Shown here piece by piece: positions 34,531 through 44,103 of a stretch of DNA of 64,000 bases; the first letter of the stretch is position 1; each line of letters begins with the position of its first letter. The stretch spans positions 1 to 64,000 of the forward strand of contig NZ_UETC01000004.1 of assembly GCF_900116765.1 (NCBI RefSeq), given 5' to 3'. A model generated the notes under the pieces. The model was given only the letters and a program-made list of their open reading frames with translations, ran no database searches and was not told the DNA's origin. The DNA is from Jannaschia seohaensis. Lineage in GTDB: Bacteria; Pseudomonadota; Alphaproteobacteria; Rhodobacterales; Rhodobacteraceae. Both the position numbers and the translations under genes were made by a program.

Positions 34531-35739
34531 CTATTGCAGGTCGCCGAACGCCTTTTGCAGGCGTTCCACCGCCTCCACGATCCGGCTGCGCGCCATGCCG
34601 AGGTTGAAGCGCAGGAAGTTGTCGCCGCCGCTGCCGAAGCTGGTGCCGTGATTGGTGGCGATGCGGGCATCGTGCTCCACCCGCGCGGTGAACTCTTCCC
34701 GCGTCATGCCGGTGCCCGAGAAATCGACCCAGGAGAGATAGGTCGCCTCCAGCGGCACCGAGGTCACGCCGGGAATGGCGGCGATGCCCTCGTCGAAGAT
34801 CCGGCGATTGCCGTCGATATAGGCGACCAGATCGTCGACCCAGGCCGCGCCTTCCGGCGAATAGGCGGCGCGCACCATCTCCAGACCGAAGCTGTTGGGC
34901 GAGATGCCGAGCCCCGCCATACGGGCCGCGAAGGCGGCGCGCAGGCTCTCGTCCTCGATCACCACGTTGCCGATATGGCTGCCCGGGATGTTGAAGGTCT
35001 TGTTGGTCGAGGTCATCGACACCAGCCGGTCGCGGACGCCCTCGATGGAGGACATCGGCAGGAAGCGGTTGCCGGGGAAGACGATGTCGCGGTGGATCTC
35101 GTCCGAGACTAGGATCAGGTCGTGGCGCTTGGCGAAGGCGGCGAAGCCGGCCAGTTCCTCGGCGGTCCAGACGCGGCCATTGGGATTGTGGGGCGAGCAG
35201 AGGATCATCAGCTTGGCGCCGCTGCCCTCCATCTGCGCGTCCCAGGCGTCGAAGTCACAGCTATAGCGGGTGCCGTCATAGGCGAGATCGCATTCGATCA
35301 CGCGGCGCCCGGCCGCTTTGATGACGCGGGCGAAGGCGTGATAGACAGGCGTGAATAGGACGACGCCATCGCCCGGCTCGGTCCAGGTATCGACGCAGAT
35401 GCCCGTGCCGTTGACCAGCCCGTGGGTCGAGAAGATCGCTTCGCGGCTGACCTCCTCGCCGTGGCGTTCCTTGCCCCACCAGCGGATCGCGTCGCGATAG
35501 GCGGTGTCGTCGCCCGAATAGCCGAAGATGCCATGATCCAGCATCGCGCGCAGCGCGTCGGTGACGCAGGCGGGCGGGCGGAAGTCCATGTCCGCCACCC
35601 ACATCGCCAGTCCGTCCTCGGCCGGGACGCCATAGACGGCCTCCATGCGGTCCCACTTCACGCAATTCGTGCCGCGGCGGTCGATGATCTGATCGAAGCG
35701 GGGGTCGGCAGTCTTGTCGAAACGCGGGGCGGCGGTCAT
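34531..35739 (-). CDS. MalY/PatB-type aminotransferase (cystathionine beta-lyase)
   Basis: A 402-residue PLP enzyme of fold type I. Starts MTAAPRFDKTADPRFDQIID and has 'NCVKWDRMEAVYGVPAEDGL' then 'AMWVADMDFRPPACV', typical of MalY/PatB. The PLP pocket is 'CSPHNPNGRVWTAEEL', 'LILVSDEIHRDIVFPG' and the Schiff-base Lys in 'SMTSTNKTFNIPGSHIGNVV'. It cleaves C-S bonds such as cystathionine to homocysteine. Single gene, 56 bp before the UbiB-like gene on the same strand. Confidence 0.9.
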   Translation of the reverse strand: MTAAPRFDKTADPRFDQIIDRRGTNCVKWDRMEAVYGVPAEDGLAMWVADMDFRPPACVTDALRAMLDHGIFGYSGDDTAYRDAIRWWGKERHGEEVSREAIFSTHGLVNGTGICVDTWTEPGDGVVLFTPVYHAFARVIKAAGRRVIECDLAYDGTRYSCDFDAWDAQMEGSGAKLMILCSPHNPNGRVWTAEELAGFAAFAKRHDLILVSDEIHRDIVFPGNRFLPMSSIEGVRDRLVSMTSTNKTFNIPGSHIGNVVIEDESLRAAFAARMAGLGISPNSFGLEMVRAAYSPEGAAWVDDLVAYIDGNRRIFDEGIAAIPGVTSVPLEATYLSWVDFSGTGMTREEFTARVEHDARIATNHGTSFGSGGDNFLRFNLGMARSRIVEAVERLQKAFGDLQ

Positions 35740-35855
35740 GCGGGTCTCCTGGTGGTGGACGCGCCGGATGTGGCACCACCTCCCCCGGAGGGCAAGACGC
35801 GCCGATGCACGGTGCGGTTGCGCGGCCGCGCGCGCGCGCTTATCTCGCGCTCATC

Positions 35856-36374
35856 ATGAAGCGCCCGATCCTCATCCATCCCGACCCGCGTCTCAAAAAG
35901 GTGGCGAAGCCGGTCTCCGACATCTCCGACGAGCTGCGGGGGCTGGCCGACGACATGCTCGAGACGATGTACGACGCGCCGGGCATCGGGCTGGCCGCGC
36001 CGCAGATCGGGGTCGATGCCCGGCTGATCGTGCTCGATTGCGTCAAGGAGGAGGGGGCGGCGCCGCGCCCGCTCGCCATGTTCAACCCCGAGATCGTCGC
36101 CGCCTCGGACGAGACCAGCACCTATGAAGAGGGCTGTTTGTCGATCCCGGAGCAGTTCGCCGAGGTGACGCGCCCCGCCGAAGTCACGGTGCGCTGGATC
36201 GATGCCGACGGCAACGAGGTGTCGGAGGATATGAATGGGCTCTGGGCGACCTGCGTGCAGCACGAGATCGACCATTTGGACGGCAAGCTCTTCATCGACT
36301 ACCTCAAGCCGCTCAAGCGCCAGCTGATTACCCGCAAGATGATGAAGCTGAAGCGCGAGCGGGCCCGTGGCTGA
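35856..36374 (+). CDS. def: peptide deformylase (intact)
   Basis: A 172-residue deformylase starting MKRPILIHPDPRLKKVAKPV. All three motifs are canonical: GIGLAAPQIG, EEGCLSIPE (metal-binding Cys) and QHEIDHLDG (HExxH). It removes the N-formyl group from nascent proteins. First of three deformylase paralogues within 4.2 kb. The stop overlaps the GTG of the next gene. An earlier in-frame start (35805) is not supported by homology. Confidence 0.95.
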   Translation: MKRPILIHPDPRLKKVAKPVSDISDELRGLADDMLETMYDAPGIGLAAPQIGVDARLIVLDCVKEEGAAPRPLAMFNPEIVAASDETSTYEEGCLSIPEQFAEVTRPAEVTVRWIDADGNEVSEDMNGLWATCVQHEIDHLDGKLFIDYLKPLKRQLITRKMMKLKRERARG

Positions 36375-36807
36375 GGTCTATGCGCCGCGCCTGACAGCGC
36401 GGCTGCCCGACCGCGAGGCGTTCGGCATCCCGATCAAGATGCACTGGATCGATCTGCAAGGGCAGGCGGCGCCGCCCGGTGCCTTGCTCGCGTCCGCTTG
36501 GGCCTGCGTCGCGGAGGTTCTCCCGGCCGCCATGGCCGAAGAGGGCGGCAGCGAGGGGGCCGCCTTTTGCGTGCTGCATCGCGGGGCCGAAGGCGTGTGG
36601 CTGCTGATGGATTGGTGGGCGCATGGGGATATCCTGTGCCAGCGATTGGCCCGTGCTGACATGGATGCGGATCCGTTCGAGCTTCTGACGGACCGGCCGC
36701 TCCTGGCCTGCGTCTGGGAACTGGAGGTCATCGCGCGGGAGCGGGCTGCCTGGATCGCGCACATGATGGGCCCGGTCCCGAACCGCAGCGCCTGGCTCCG
36801 GGCCTGA
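36367..36807 (+). CDS. unknown protein between two deformylase genes
   Basis: A 146-residue protein starting at GTG 36367, 8 bp inside the end of def. Sequence features: 'REAFGIPIKMHWIDLQGQAA', 'GVWLLMDWWAHGDILCQRLA', 'LLACVWELEVIARERAAWIA'. It is Trp-rich and has no signal peptide or membrane helix. No family recognised. Overlap with def and close position to the second deformylase suggest one transcript. Confidence 0.6.
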   Translation: MAEVYAPRLTARLPDREAFGIPIKMHWIDLQGQAAPPGALLASAWACVAEVLPAAMAEEGGSEGAAFCVLHRGAEGVWLLMDWWAHGDILCQRLARADMDADPFELLTDRPLLACVWELEVIARERAAWIAHMMGPVPNRSAWLRA

Positions 36808-36834
36808 GCGTCGCCGCTTGCGGGGGCGGCGGCG

Positions 36835-37293
36835 ATGGGCCAGCTTGGGGTCATGCTCGAAATCCTCCGCCATCCCGACCCTGTCCTGCGCCTGCGCTGC
36901 ACCCCCGTGACCGGAGATCCGACCGCGCTGGCGCGCGACATGCTGGTCGCGATGTATGCCGCGCCGGGCCGGGGTCTGGCCGCGCCGCAGATCGGCGTGG
37001 CCGAGCGTCTCTTCGTGATGGATGCGAGTTGGAAGGACGGGCTGCCGGATCCGCGGGTCTTCGTGAACCCCGAGATCGTCGCGTCGGAGGGTCGGCAGGT
37101 GAGCGAGGAGGCCTGCCTCTCGATCCCCGGTCAGGCACGGCGCGTGGCGCGGGCCGAGATCGTGACGCTGGCCTTCGACGGACCCTCCGGGCGGCGGCGC
37201 GAGGTCTTCCAGGGCTTTGCCGCGGCCTGCGTGCAGCATGAGATGGACCATCTCGACGGCATTCTGATCCTGGATCACGATCCCGTGGCCTGA
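36835..37293 (+). CDS. peptide deformylase, second paralogue
   Basis: A 152-residue deformylase. The start may be ATG 36835 or ATG 36853 (MLEILRHPDPVLRLRC). Motif 1 is GRGLAAPQIG, motif 2 EEACLSIPG (Gly to Ala, but the metal-binding Cys is kept) and motif 3 QHEMDHLDG. The metal ligands and catalytic Glu are all present, so it is probably active. It lies after the unknown protein gene and upstream of the GGDEF-EAL gene. Confidence 0.9.
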   Translation: MGQLGVMLEILRHPDPVLRLRCTPVTGDPTALARDMLVAMYAAPGRGLAAPQIGVAERLFVMDASWKDGLPDPRVFVNPEIVASEGRQVSEEACLSIPGQARRVARAEIVTLAFDGPSGRRREVFQGFAAACVQHEMDHLDGILILDHDPVA

Positions 37294-37399
37294 ATTGCGG
37301 TGGCTTGGCGGCATTTGTCGGGCGAAAACCGGAACGAATTAGGACTTCGTTATCGATTGGCTCGCTAGCCAGGGGCGGCAAGGATCGAACGGATGCGAG

Positions 37400-39319
37400 A
37401 TGGCGCCGAGATGGCAGGCTTTCACGTTCCCGGATGCACGGGGGGTCGCCATGCTCGCGCTGGTCGCCCTCTTTGTGTTCACAGCCGATTTGCTGATCCA
37501 GCGTGCGGTCTCGGCCGCCATTGCCCGCGATTCGGTGCGCGAGGTGGCGCATTTGGCAGACCTCCTGTCAGAGCAGCCTGGGCTGACGGACGCTTGGCTG
37601 TGGCAGGGCCCCTTGCCGGCGGAGCTGCCGCCATCGGAAGCGCCCCATTTTCCGGCGATCGAGATCCATGGCTTCGATGTGGACGGCCATCCGGTCAGTC
37701 CCGGCACCACGGAATTCGGGCGCGTGGACCCTTCCACGCTCTCTGCTGTTGCGACCGGTGACGCGCCGGTGGTGACCCTTGTCGAGCGGCCTCCGGGGAT
37801 GAGCCCGCAGGCCGTCGCCTACCTCCCCCAGCGCGACCGGGCAGGCAGCCTGACCGGCATCGTTGGCCTCGTCGCGACCCAGGCGGCGGGGCATGACGCG
37901 CTTCTGCGGACCGTCAGGATCCTTGGGATCGGTCTTGCCACGCTCTGCGCGTCGCTGCTGCTGGTCGTCGCCTTTCATTTGCAGTGGCTGGCGCCAAGGC
38001 AGCACCGGCAGGCCTCGGGAAAGACCGATGCATTAACAAATGTCTTCAACAGGTTGGCCTTGCATGAGGCGCTCGAGGCGGCGCTCGACCCCAAAGGCGC
38101 TGGGCCGCCGACGGTCGGCCTCCTTTCGGTCGACATCGACCGTCTGCACGTGCTCAACGACGCAGCCGGAACCCAGGCGGGCGACGACTATCTCCGCGCC
38201 GTGGCTGGCTGTCTGACGGCGCGGCTTCGTGCCGGCGACACGGTGGGACGCGTGGCCGGAGACCGCTTCGTCGCTGTCGTGCCCGGGGCAACGACCACCG
38301 GGCTCGCGGCCCTGGCCGCAGGGTTGCAGGCCGCCATGCGGCGGGACATGCCGGGCGTCGCTGGCCCTGCAGCGGCAACGGTCAGCATCGGCCATTACGT
38401 CGCGAGGGTGGGCCAAAGCGCGCCGGAGGCGCTGCGTCGTGCGACCCTGGCCTTGCGCCAAGCCAAGGCACAGGGACGCGGAGGCGTCGCGGCCCATCGG
38501 CCGTCACTCGACGCGCAGGATCGCCGCCGGCAGGCGGTCGAGCGCGCCCTGCACGGCGCATGGGAGAGCGGGCGGATGGAACTCTATTTCCAACCGATCG
38601 TCGCCGCCGCCGATGCGCGGGTGGTGGGCTTCGAGGCGCTCTTGCGGATGCGCGACGAAAACGGCGCGCCGATCTCTCCGACGGAGTTCATTCCCGCGGC
38701 GGAACGCTCGGGCCAGATCCACGATATCGGCATGGAAGCCCTGGTTCGGGCGATCCGGATCGCGACCGACTGGCCCGCGGATCGGTTCGTTTCCGTCAAT
38801 CTGTCGCCCGCGCAGTTCCGACGGTCCGACTTGGTCGAGCGGGTCGCGGCCTGTCTCGAAAGCACGGGCTTCCCCCCATCCCGGCTGGAATTGGAGGTGA
38901 CTGAAAGCCTGCTGATCGGCGACGAGGAACGGGTGACCGATCATCTCGTCGGCCTCAAGGCGCTGGGTCTGTCGCTGGCGCTGGACGACTTCGGGACCGG
39001 CTATTCGAGCCTCAGCTATCTGTTCCGCTTCAGCTTCGACAAGCTCAAGATCGATCGGGTCTTCCTGGAGGGCTACAGTTTCGAGAGCCCGAAACATGCC
39101 GAGATCATCGAGATCATCGGGCTGCTGGGCCGGAAGCTTGGCATGACCGTGGTGGCCGAGGGCGTCGAGACGGAGGCGCAGCGCGAGATGCTGGCGCGGC
39201 TGGATTGCGATCAGATGCAGGGCTTCCTGTTCGGCAAGCCGGTGTCGGCCGCCGAGGCTTTGCGGATGATGGTCCAGGCGCCGCGCCCATACCCGCCGGT
39301 CCGCGTGCGTGCGGTGTGA
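37400..39319 (+). CDS. GGDEF-EAL protein with degenerate GGDEF motif
   Basis: A 639-residue protein. Membrane helix at about residues 17-35, a periplasmic sensor (about 40-165), and a second helix (175-195, 'ILGIGLATLCASLLLVVAFH'). Next is a GGDEF domain (about 210-365) whose signature is AGDRF ('GRVAGDRFVAVV') and so is likely inactive as a cyclase. Last is an EAL domain (about 380-630) with 'GFEALLRM', 'NLSPAQF', 'DDFGTGYSS', 'KLKIDR' and 'AEGVET', all intact. It probably degrades c-di-GMP in response to an envelope signal. Monocistronic. Confidence 0.9.
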   Translation: MAPRWQAFTFPDARGVAMLALVALFVFTADLLIQRAVSAAIARDSVREVAHLADLLSEQPGLTDAWLWQGPLPAELPPSEAPHFPAIEIHGFDVDGHPVSPGTTEFGRVDPSTLSAVATGDAPVVTLVERPPGMSPQAVAYLPQRDRAGSLTGIVGLVATQAAGHDALLRTVRILGIGLATLCASLLLVVAFHLQWLAPRQHRQASGKTDALTNVFNRLALHEALEAALDPKGAGPPTVGLLSVDIDRLHVLNDAAGTQAGDDYLRAVAGCLTARLRAGDTVGRVAGDRFVAVVPGATTTGLAALAAGLQAAMRRDMPGVAGPAAATVSIGHYVARVGQSAPEALRRATLALRQAKAQGRGGVAAHRPSLDAQDRRRQAVERALHGAWESGRMELYFQPIVAAADARVVGFEALLRMRDENGAPISPTEFIPAAERSGQIHDIGMEALVRAIRIATDWPADRFVSVNLSPAQFRRSDLVERVAACLESTGFPPSRLELEVTESLLIGDEERVTDHLVGLKALGLSLALDDFGTGYSSLSYLFRFSFDKLKIDRVFLEGYSFESPKHAEIIEIIGLLGRKLGMTVVAEGVETEAQREMLARLDCDQMQGFLFGKPVSAAEALRMMVQAPRPYPPVRVRAV

Positions 39320-39567
39320 CAACGCCTGCGCCCGATAGGCGCGCCGTTGAGCCGTTGCCCCAGGCTGGTCTCCGTCCAGGGCCGGACGGTCTCGATGGCC
39401 TCGGTCTTGGAGCGTCAAGCTGCCGTGCCGGAGGGTCTCCGGCCGCCCTGGGCCGACCTTTGGGAGATGACGTTGGGGCAGGGCGCGCGCCGGGTCCGAA
39501 AAACGGGGATCGACGGATGGATCGCACCGTCTGGACCCGGGCGCGCGCTTGGCCCAAAAGCGCCGCC

Positions 39568-40059
39568 ATGGCTCATCGTCCCTTCCTCTTCTGGCCCGAC
39601 CCGCGCCTGACCCGTCCTTCGGAGCCGGTCGATGCCGTCACCGACGAAACCCGAGCGATCTGGGCCGAGATGGTCGACGCCATGCGCGCTATGCCGGGCG
39701 TGGGCCTCGCGGCGCCGCAACTGGGCATCCCGCTGCGGCTCGCGATCGTCGATGACGGGACCGGGGTGACCTATCTCGCCAATCCGCGCATCCTGCACGC
39801 GTCCACGATCTTGCGCGAACATGAGGAGGCCTCGCCCAACCTGCCCGGCGTCTCGGCCAAGCTGAAGCGGCCGCGTGCCGTGACGGTGGCCTATCTCGAT
39901 GAGACTGGCGCCGCGCGTGAGGAGGAGTTCGTTCTGCTGCGGGCGACCTCGGTGCAGCACCAGATCGACCATCTCGACGGCAAGCTCTACATCCACCGCT
40001 TGTCCAAGACGCGGCGCGACATGATCCTGAAGAAATACGAGAAATTGCGGAGGACGTGA
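39568..40059 (+). CDS. deformylase-like protein lacking catalytic residues
   Basis: A 163-residue protein starting [20 protein letters not shown]. Motif 1 is intact ([10 protein letters not shown]). Motif 2, normally EGCLS, reads EEASPNLPG, so the metal-binding Cys is lost. Motif 3, normally HExxH, reads HQIDH, so the catalytic Glu is replaced by Gln. It ends 1 bp before fmt and would be cotranscribed with it. The fold seems kept while catalysis is lost; a regulatory or binding role is possible. A longer frame to 39205 lies mostly inside the preceding gene. Confidence 0.88.
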   Translation: MAHRPFLFWPDPRLTRPSEPVDAVTDETRAIWAEMVDAMRAMPGVGLAAPQLGIPLRLAIVDDGTGVTYLANPRILHASTILREHEEASPNLPGVSAKLKRPRAVTVAYLDETGAAREEEFVLLRATSVQHQIDHLDGKLYIHRLSKTRRDMILKKYEKLRRT

Positions 40060-40060
40060 G

Positions 40061-40972
40061 ATGCGCGTGATCTTCATGGGAACGCCGGATTTCTCCGTCC
40101 CGATCCTGGAGGCCATCGCCGCCGAGCACGAGCTCGTCGCCGTCTACACCCAGCCGCCGCGCCCGGCGGGCCGGGGCAAGAAGACGCGGCCCTCGCCGGT
40201 CCAGGCCCGCGCCGAAGCGTTGGGGCTGGAGGTGCGGCATCCCGTTTCGCTCCGCGATGCGGAGGTGCAGGCGGCCTTTGCGGCGCTCGATGCCGAGGTT
40301 GCGGTCGTCGTTGCCTACGGGCTTATCCTGCCGCAGGCGGTGCTGGACGCGCCCGCGCGCGGCTGTCTGAACGTGCATGCGTCGCTTCTGCCGCGCTGGC
40401 GGGGCGCGGCGCCGATCCACCGGGCGGTGATGGCGGGAGACACGCGCACGGGCGTATGCCTGATGCAGATGGAGGCGGGGCTCGATACCGGGCCGGTCCT
40501 GATGCGGGAGGCGACCGATATCGGGCCGACCGATACGACGGGCGATCTGCATGACCGACTGTCGCAGATGGGCGCGCGGATGGTGGCCCAGGCGCTGCCC
40601 GCGCTCGACGCGCTGTCCCCGGTGGCGCAGCCGGAGGAGGGCGTGACCTATGCCGACAAGATCGACAAGACCGAGGCGGCGCTGAACTGGGACAACGCCG
40701 CGGACATCGTGGCGCGGCAGATCAACGGGTTGTCGCCCTTTCCCGGCGCCCATGTCCAGCATGGCGGCGCGCGGCTGAAGCTGTTGCGCGCGCAGGCCGT
40801 CGCGGGCGAGGGAATGCCGGGCACCTTGCTTGCGCTCGATCCGCCGACCGTGGCCGCGGGGCAGGGGGCCGTCGCCCTTCTGGAGGTGCAGCCGGCCGGG
40901 CGCGGGCCGATGGAGGCCGGCGCCTGGATCAACGGCGCGCGGCTGGCCCTGGGCGACCGACTGAGCGACTAG
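40061..40972 (+). CDS. fmt: methionyl-tRNA formyltransferase
   Basis: A 303-residue enzyme. [20 protein letters not shown] opens the formyl-transferase domain; the catalytic region is '[20 protein letters not shown]' (Asn and His) with Asp in '[12 protein letters not shown]'. The C-terminal OB-like domain starts near residue 205 ('[13 protein letters not shown]'). It formylates Met-tRNAi. It directly follows the degenerate deformylase, a variant of the usual def-fmt pair. Confidence 0.96.
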   Translation: MRVIFMGTPDFSVPILEAIAAEHELVAVYTQPPRPAGRGKKTRPSPVQARAEALGLEVRHPVSLRDAEVQAAFAALDAEVAVVVAYGLILPQAVLDAPARGCLNVHASLLPRWRGAAPIHRAVMAGDTRTGVCLMQMEAGLDTGPVLMREATDIGPTDTTGDLHDRLSQMGARMVAQALPALDALSPVAQPEEGVTYADKIDKTEAALNWDNAADIVARQINGLSPFPGAHVQHGGARLKLLRAQAVAGEGMPGTLLALDPPTVAAGQGAVALLEVQPAGRGPMEAGAWINGARLALGDRLSD

Positions 40973-41032
40973 CCGCCTTTACCGCGCGGGGCGGGACGCT
41001 TAGACCGGGGCGACACGGACGGAGCCTGCCTT

Positions 41033-41983
41033 ATGACCAAGCCGCCCCTCAGCCTTCACCTTGCCGCGCCGCGCGGCTTTTGCGCGGGCGTGGACCGGGC
41101 GATCAAGATCGTCGAGATGGCGCTGCAGAAATGGGGCGCGCCGGTCTATGTGCGCCACGAGATCGTGCATAACCGCTTCGTGGTGGACGGGCTGCGGGAG
41201 AAGGGCGCGGTCTTCGTGGAAGAGCTCGACGAGTGCCCCGAGGATCGGCCGGTCATCTTTTCCGCCCATGGCGTGCCGAAATCCGTGCCCGCGGCCGCCC
41301 AGGCGCGGGAGATGGTCTATGTCGACGCGACCTGCCCGCTTGTGTCGAAGGTCCATATCGAGGCCGCGCGCCACCACGAGAACGGCTTGCAGATGGTCAT
41401 GATCGGCCATGCAGGACACCCCGAAACCGTGGGGACGATGGGGCAGTTGCCCGAGGGGGAAGTCCTGCTGGTCGAGACGCCGGAGGATGTGGCCGGCCTG
41501 ACGCCGCGCGACCCGGAGCGGCTGGCCTTCATCACGCAGACGACGCTCTCGGTGGACGACACAGCGGAGGTCGTGGCGGCCCTGAAGGCGCGCTTCCCCG
41601 CCATCGTCGGCCCCCACAAGGAAGACATCTGCTACGCCACCACCAACCGCCAGGAGGCGGTCAAGGCGATGGCGCCGCTCTGCGATGCGATCCTCGTGGT
41701 CGGCGCGCCCAATTCCTCCAATTCCAAGCGCCTTGTCGAGGTCGGAGCCCGTGCGGGATGCAGCTATGCGCAGCTGGTCCAGCGGGCGGCCGATATCGAC
41801 TGGCGCGCCTTGGAAGGGGTGCGGTCTGTCGGGATCACGGCCGGGGCCTCGGCCCCCGAGGTCCTCATCGCCGAGGTGATCGACGCGTTCAAGGCGCGCT
41901 ACGACGTCACCGAGGTGCCGGTGGTGACGGCGGAGGAGAACGTCGAATTCAAGGTGCCACGGGTGTTGCGCGAACCGGCGTGA
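41033..41983 (+). CDS. ispH: 4-hydroxy-3-methylbut-2-enyl diphosphate reductase
   Basis: A 316-residue LytB/IspH. The three Fe-S cysteines are in '[14 protein letters not shown]', '[11 protein letters not shown]' and '[15 protein letters not shown]'. '[10 protein letters not shown]' and '[16 protein letters not shown]' supply substrate-binding residues, and catalytic Glu lies in the '[14 protein letters not shown]' region. It makes IPP and DMAPP, the last step of the non-mevalonate pathway. Upstream of the dead GNAT gene on the same strand. Confidence 0.97.
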   Translation: MTKPPLSLHLAAPRGFCAGVDRAIKIVEMALQKWGAPVYVRHEIVHNRFVVDGLREKGAVFVEELDECPEDRPVIFSAHGVPKSVPAAAQAREMVYVDATCPLVSKVHIEAARHHENGLQMVMIGHAGHPETVGTMGQLPEGEVLLVETPEDVAGLTPRDPERLAFITQTTLSVDDTAEVVAALKARFPAIVGPHKEDICYATTNRQEAVKAMAPLCDAILVVGAPNSSNSKRLVEVGARAGCSYAQLVQRAADIDWRALEGVRSVGITAGASAPEVLIAEVIDAFKARYDVTEVPVVTAEENVEFKVPRVLREPA

Positions 41984-42027
41984 CCTCGCGCCCTCTCCTC
42001 CGGTGGTGGTGTGAAGGGGGAGGCCAG

Positions 42028-42795
42028 ATGACCGACTATCTTGGGACCGAGGCGCAGCGCGCGTTGCTGGCGCGGGGACAGGCGATCCATGTCCTGACCC
42101 GGGTCGATCCCGCCTTCACCTATTATGGGCGAACGGTGGGGTTGCTCGAACCGGAGGAGCAGGGGATCGAGCGGCTTGTCGCGCTCGCGCGGGTGCAGGG
42201 CAGCAGCAATAATGCGCGCATGCCCAATGCGCGCCTTTCGAGATTGCGGGCGGAGGTGGAGAAAGCCGGGCTCACGGTCACGCATTACGCCCGTTGGGTC
42301 GGCGGGGACGAGACCGTGCGGCGCGCGGAGGCCCTGGAGCAGGAGATTGTCCTGCCCGAGGATCTGACCGTCGAAGAGATCGACGCGTAGACGCCCGGCT
42401 CGACGCTGGATGCTTTCGCGTCGATGGCGTGATCCTGCGGCGTGCTGCCGCCCGCGCTGGCTGTGCTGACGGGACGGGACGAGCAGGGCGTCTGCCTGAT
42501 CGCGCGAGACGGGGTGGGCCGCGTCGTGTCCTGCGCAGGGGCCGCGGCCTTCATGCGGCCCGAACACGCCCAAGCTCGATCGGAATGCTGGTGGGGCATG
42601 CTCGCGACCGATCCGGGTCGGCGCGGCGCGCGGCTTTCGCTGCTGCTTGGCGCACGGGCGATCCTGATCATGCGCGGGCGCTACGGCTTCGGCGGGGTCA
42701 CGACCGGCGTGGCTCCGGGCAGCGCCCCGTCGGAGGAGACCATCCTGAGCGCGGCCGATCCGACCCTGGTCGCGGGCGGGCGCATGACGAAGTGA
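42028..42795 (+). pseudogene. GNAT family acetyltransferase gene with two in-frame stops
   Basis: One frame carries a whole protein from ATG 42028 (MTDYLGTEAQRALLARGQAI) to TGA 42793-42795, interrupted by TAG at 42388-42390 and TGA at 42436-42438. The second half is GNAT-like: 'ARSECWWGMLATDPGRRGAR', 'LSLLLGARAILIMRGRYGFG', 'GVAPGSAPSEE', ending ADPTLVAGGRMTK. Both halves share frame and composition, so this is one inactivated gene and not two small ones. Part of the region after 'GSAPSEE' looks shortened too. Confidence 0.75.
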
Positions 42796-43063
42796 GCCGC
42801 CCCTGGCGTATCCGGCTCGGGGGGGGGGCACGGCTGGGATTCGGAGAGATGCCGTGACCCATCGACAAAGGGCCGTCAGGGTGCCGGGCTGGTTCGACCA
42901 GTCATAAGCGGCGGATCGATCCGCGGCCCAAGCCGCGTCCGGCCTGTTGAAGGCGGCTCCCCGGCGGGCGAGACGCACTGCGCGGGTGGTGGCGGCTCGC
43001 CTTGACGCCGCAGGGGGGCGGTGGCCCCTTTCCTCGACCGGTTCGCCGTGGCATCCCCCGCCC

Positions 43064-43519
43064 ATGTTCGACGACCGTATCCCGCCTTCTGCATTGCTGC
43101 TGGGCCTCGCGGGTCTGCTCCCCTTCGCCTGGGGGGTGGTGACCATGTGGGTGCCCGGGACGGCGGAGCTGACCATGGGCCTGATCGGGCCGCGATTCAT
43201 CGGGCCCTATGTGGGGCTGTCCTACGGGACGGTGATCCTTTCCTTCATGTCGGGCGTGCTCTGGGGCTTCGCCACGCGGGCCGAGGGCGGCGTGGCGGCC
43301 TCGGGTTATGCCCTATCGACTTTGCCGGCGCTGTGGGCCTTCTTCATGGTGGGCGGCGGACCGGTCTCGGCGGCGATGGCGCTGATCGCGGGGTTCCTGG
43401 GCCTGCTGGGGCTGGACTGGCTGTTCTGGAACCAGGGTCTGGCGCCGGCCTGGTGGATGAAGCTGCGCGTTCTGCTGACGACGGGCGTCGTGCTTTGCCT
43501 GCTGCCGGTGACGTTGTGA
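43064..43519 (+). CDS. DUF3429 membrane protein
   Basis: A 151-residue protein with five hydrophobic segments ('ALLLGLAGLLPFAWGVVTMW', 'PYVGLSYGTVILSFMSGVLW', 'LSTLPALWAFFMVGGGPVSA', 'ALIAGFLGLLGLDWLFWNQG', '[18 protein letters not shown]'). The 'YGAVILSFLGGVHWG'-type segment is the DUF3429 signature. Inner membrane, function unknown. Start ATG 43064. Overlaps the methyltransferase gene by 4 bp. Confidence 0.85.
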   Translation: MFDDRIPPSALLLGLAGLLPFAWGVVTMWVPGTAELTMGLIGPRFIGPYVGLSYGTVILSFMSGVLWGFATRAEGGVAASGYALSTLPALWAFFMVGGGPVSAAMALIAGFLGLLGLDWLFWNQGLAPAWWMKLRVLLTTGVVLCLLPVTL

Positions 43520-44103
43520 GTGATGCGAAGACCCTAGAGGTCTACGACGCGCAGGCCGCTGCCTATGCCGCCGCGTTCGATGCCGAGCTGCCACGCGATC
43601 TGGAGGCCTTCGCGGCGCTGCTGCCCGAGGGCGGGCGGGTCCTGGATCTCGGCTGCGGCCCCGGCGGGATGGCGGGCTGGCTGGCGGGCCAGGGCTTCGC
43701 CGTGGACGCCTGGGATGCCTCGCCCGAGATGGTCGCCTTGGCGGGGCGGCATGCGGGCGTGACGACCCGCCTCGCGGTGTTCGAGGATTTGGAGGCCGAG
43801 GGCGTCTATGACGGCATCTGGGCGAGCTTTTCGCTGCTGCATGCCCGGCGGTCGGAACTGCCAGACCTCATCGGCCGAATGGCCCGGGCTTTGCGGCCAG
43901 GGGGCGTGGCTTATGTCGGGATGAAGCTCGGCAGCGGCGAGGGGCGCGACGCGCTGGGGCGCCATTACGCCTATGTCTCGGAGGCGGAGCTGACCGGATG
44001 GCTGGAGGTGGCCGGTCTGACACTCGTCCAGGTGCGGACCGGCCGCGCGAAGGGGCTTGCGGGGACCGACGACCCTTTTGTCACGGTGACGGCCCGTGGC
44101 TGA
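43516..44103 (+). CDS. class I SAM-dependent methyltransferase
   Basis: A 195-residue methyltransferase starting at GTG 43516, overlapping the DUF3429 stop. Motif I is '[20 protein letters not shown]', the acidic loop '[16 protein letters not shown]', then '[20 protein letters not shown]' and '[20 protein letters not shown]'. The substrate cannot be told. It overlaps the rnhA start by 8 bp, so it is part of a tightly packed run rnhA-nudix-TRIC. Confidence 0.85.
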   Translation: MSDAKTLEVYDAQAAAYAAAFDAELPRDLEAFAALLPEGGRVLDLGCGPGGMAGWLAGQGFAVDAWDASPEMVALAGRHAGVTTRLAVFEDLEAEGVYDGIWASFSLLHARRSELPDLIGRMARALRPGGVAYVGMKLGSGEGRDALGRHYAYVSEAELTGWLEVAGLTLVQVRTGRAKGLAGTDDPFVTVTARG

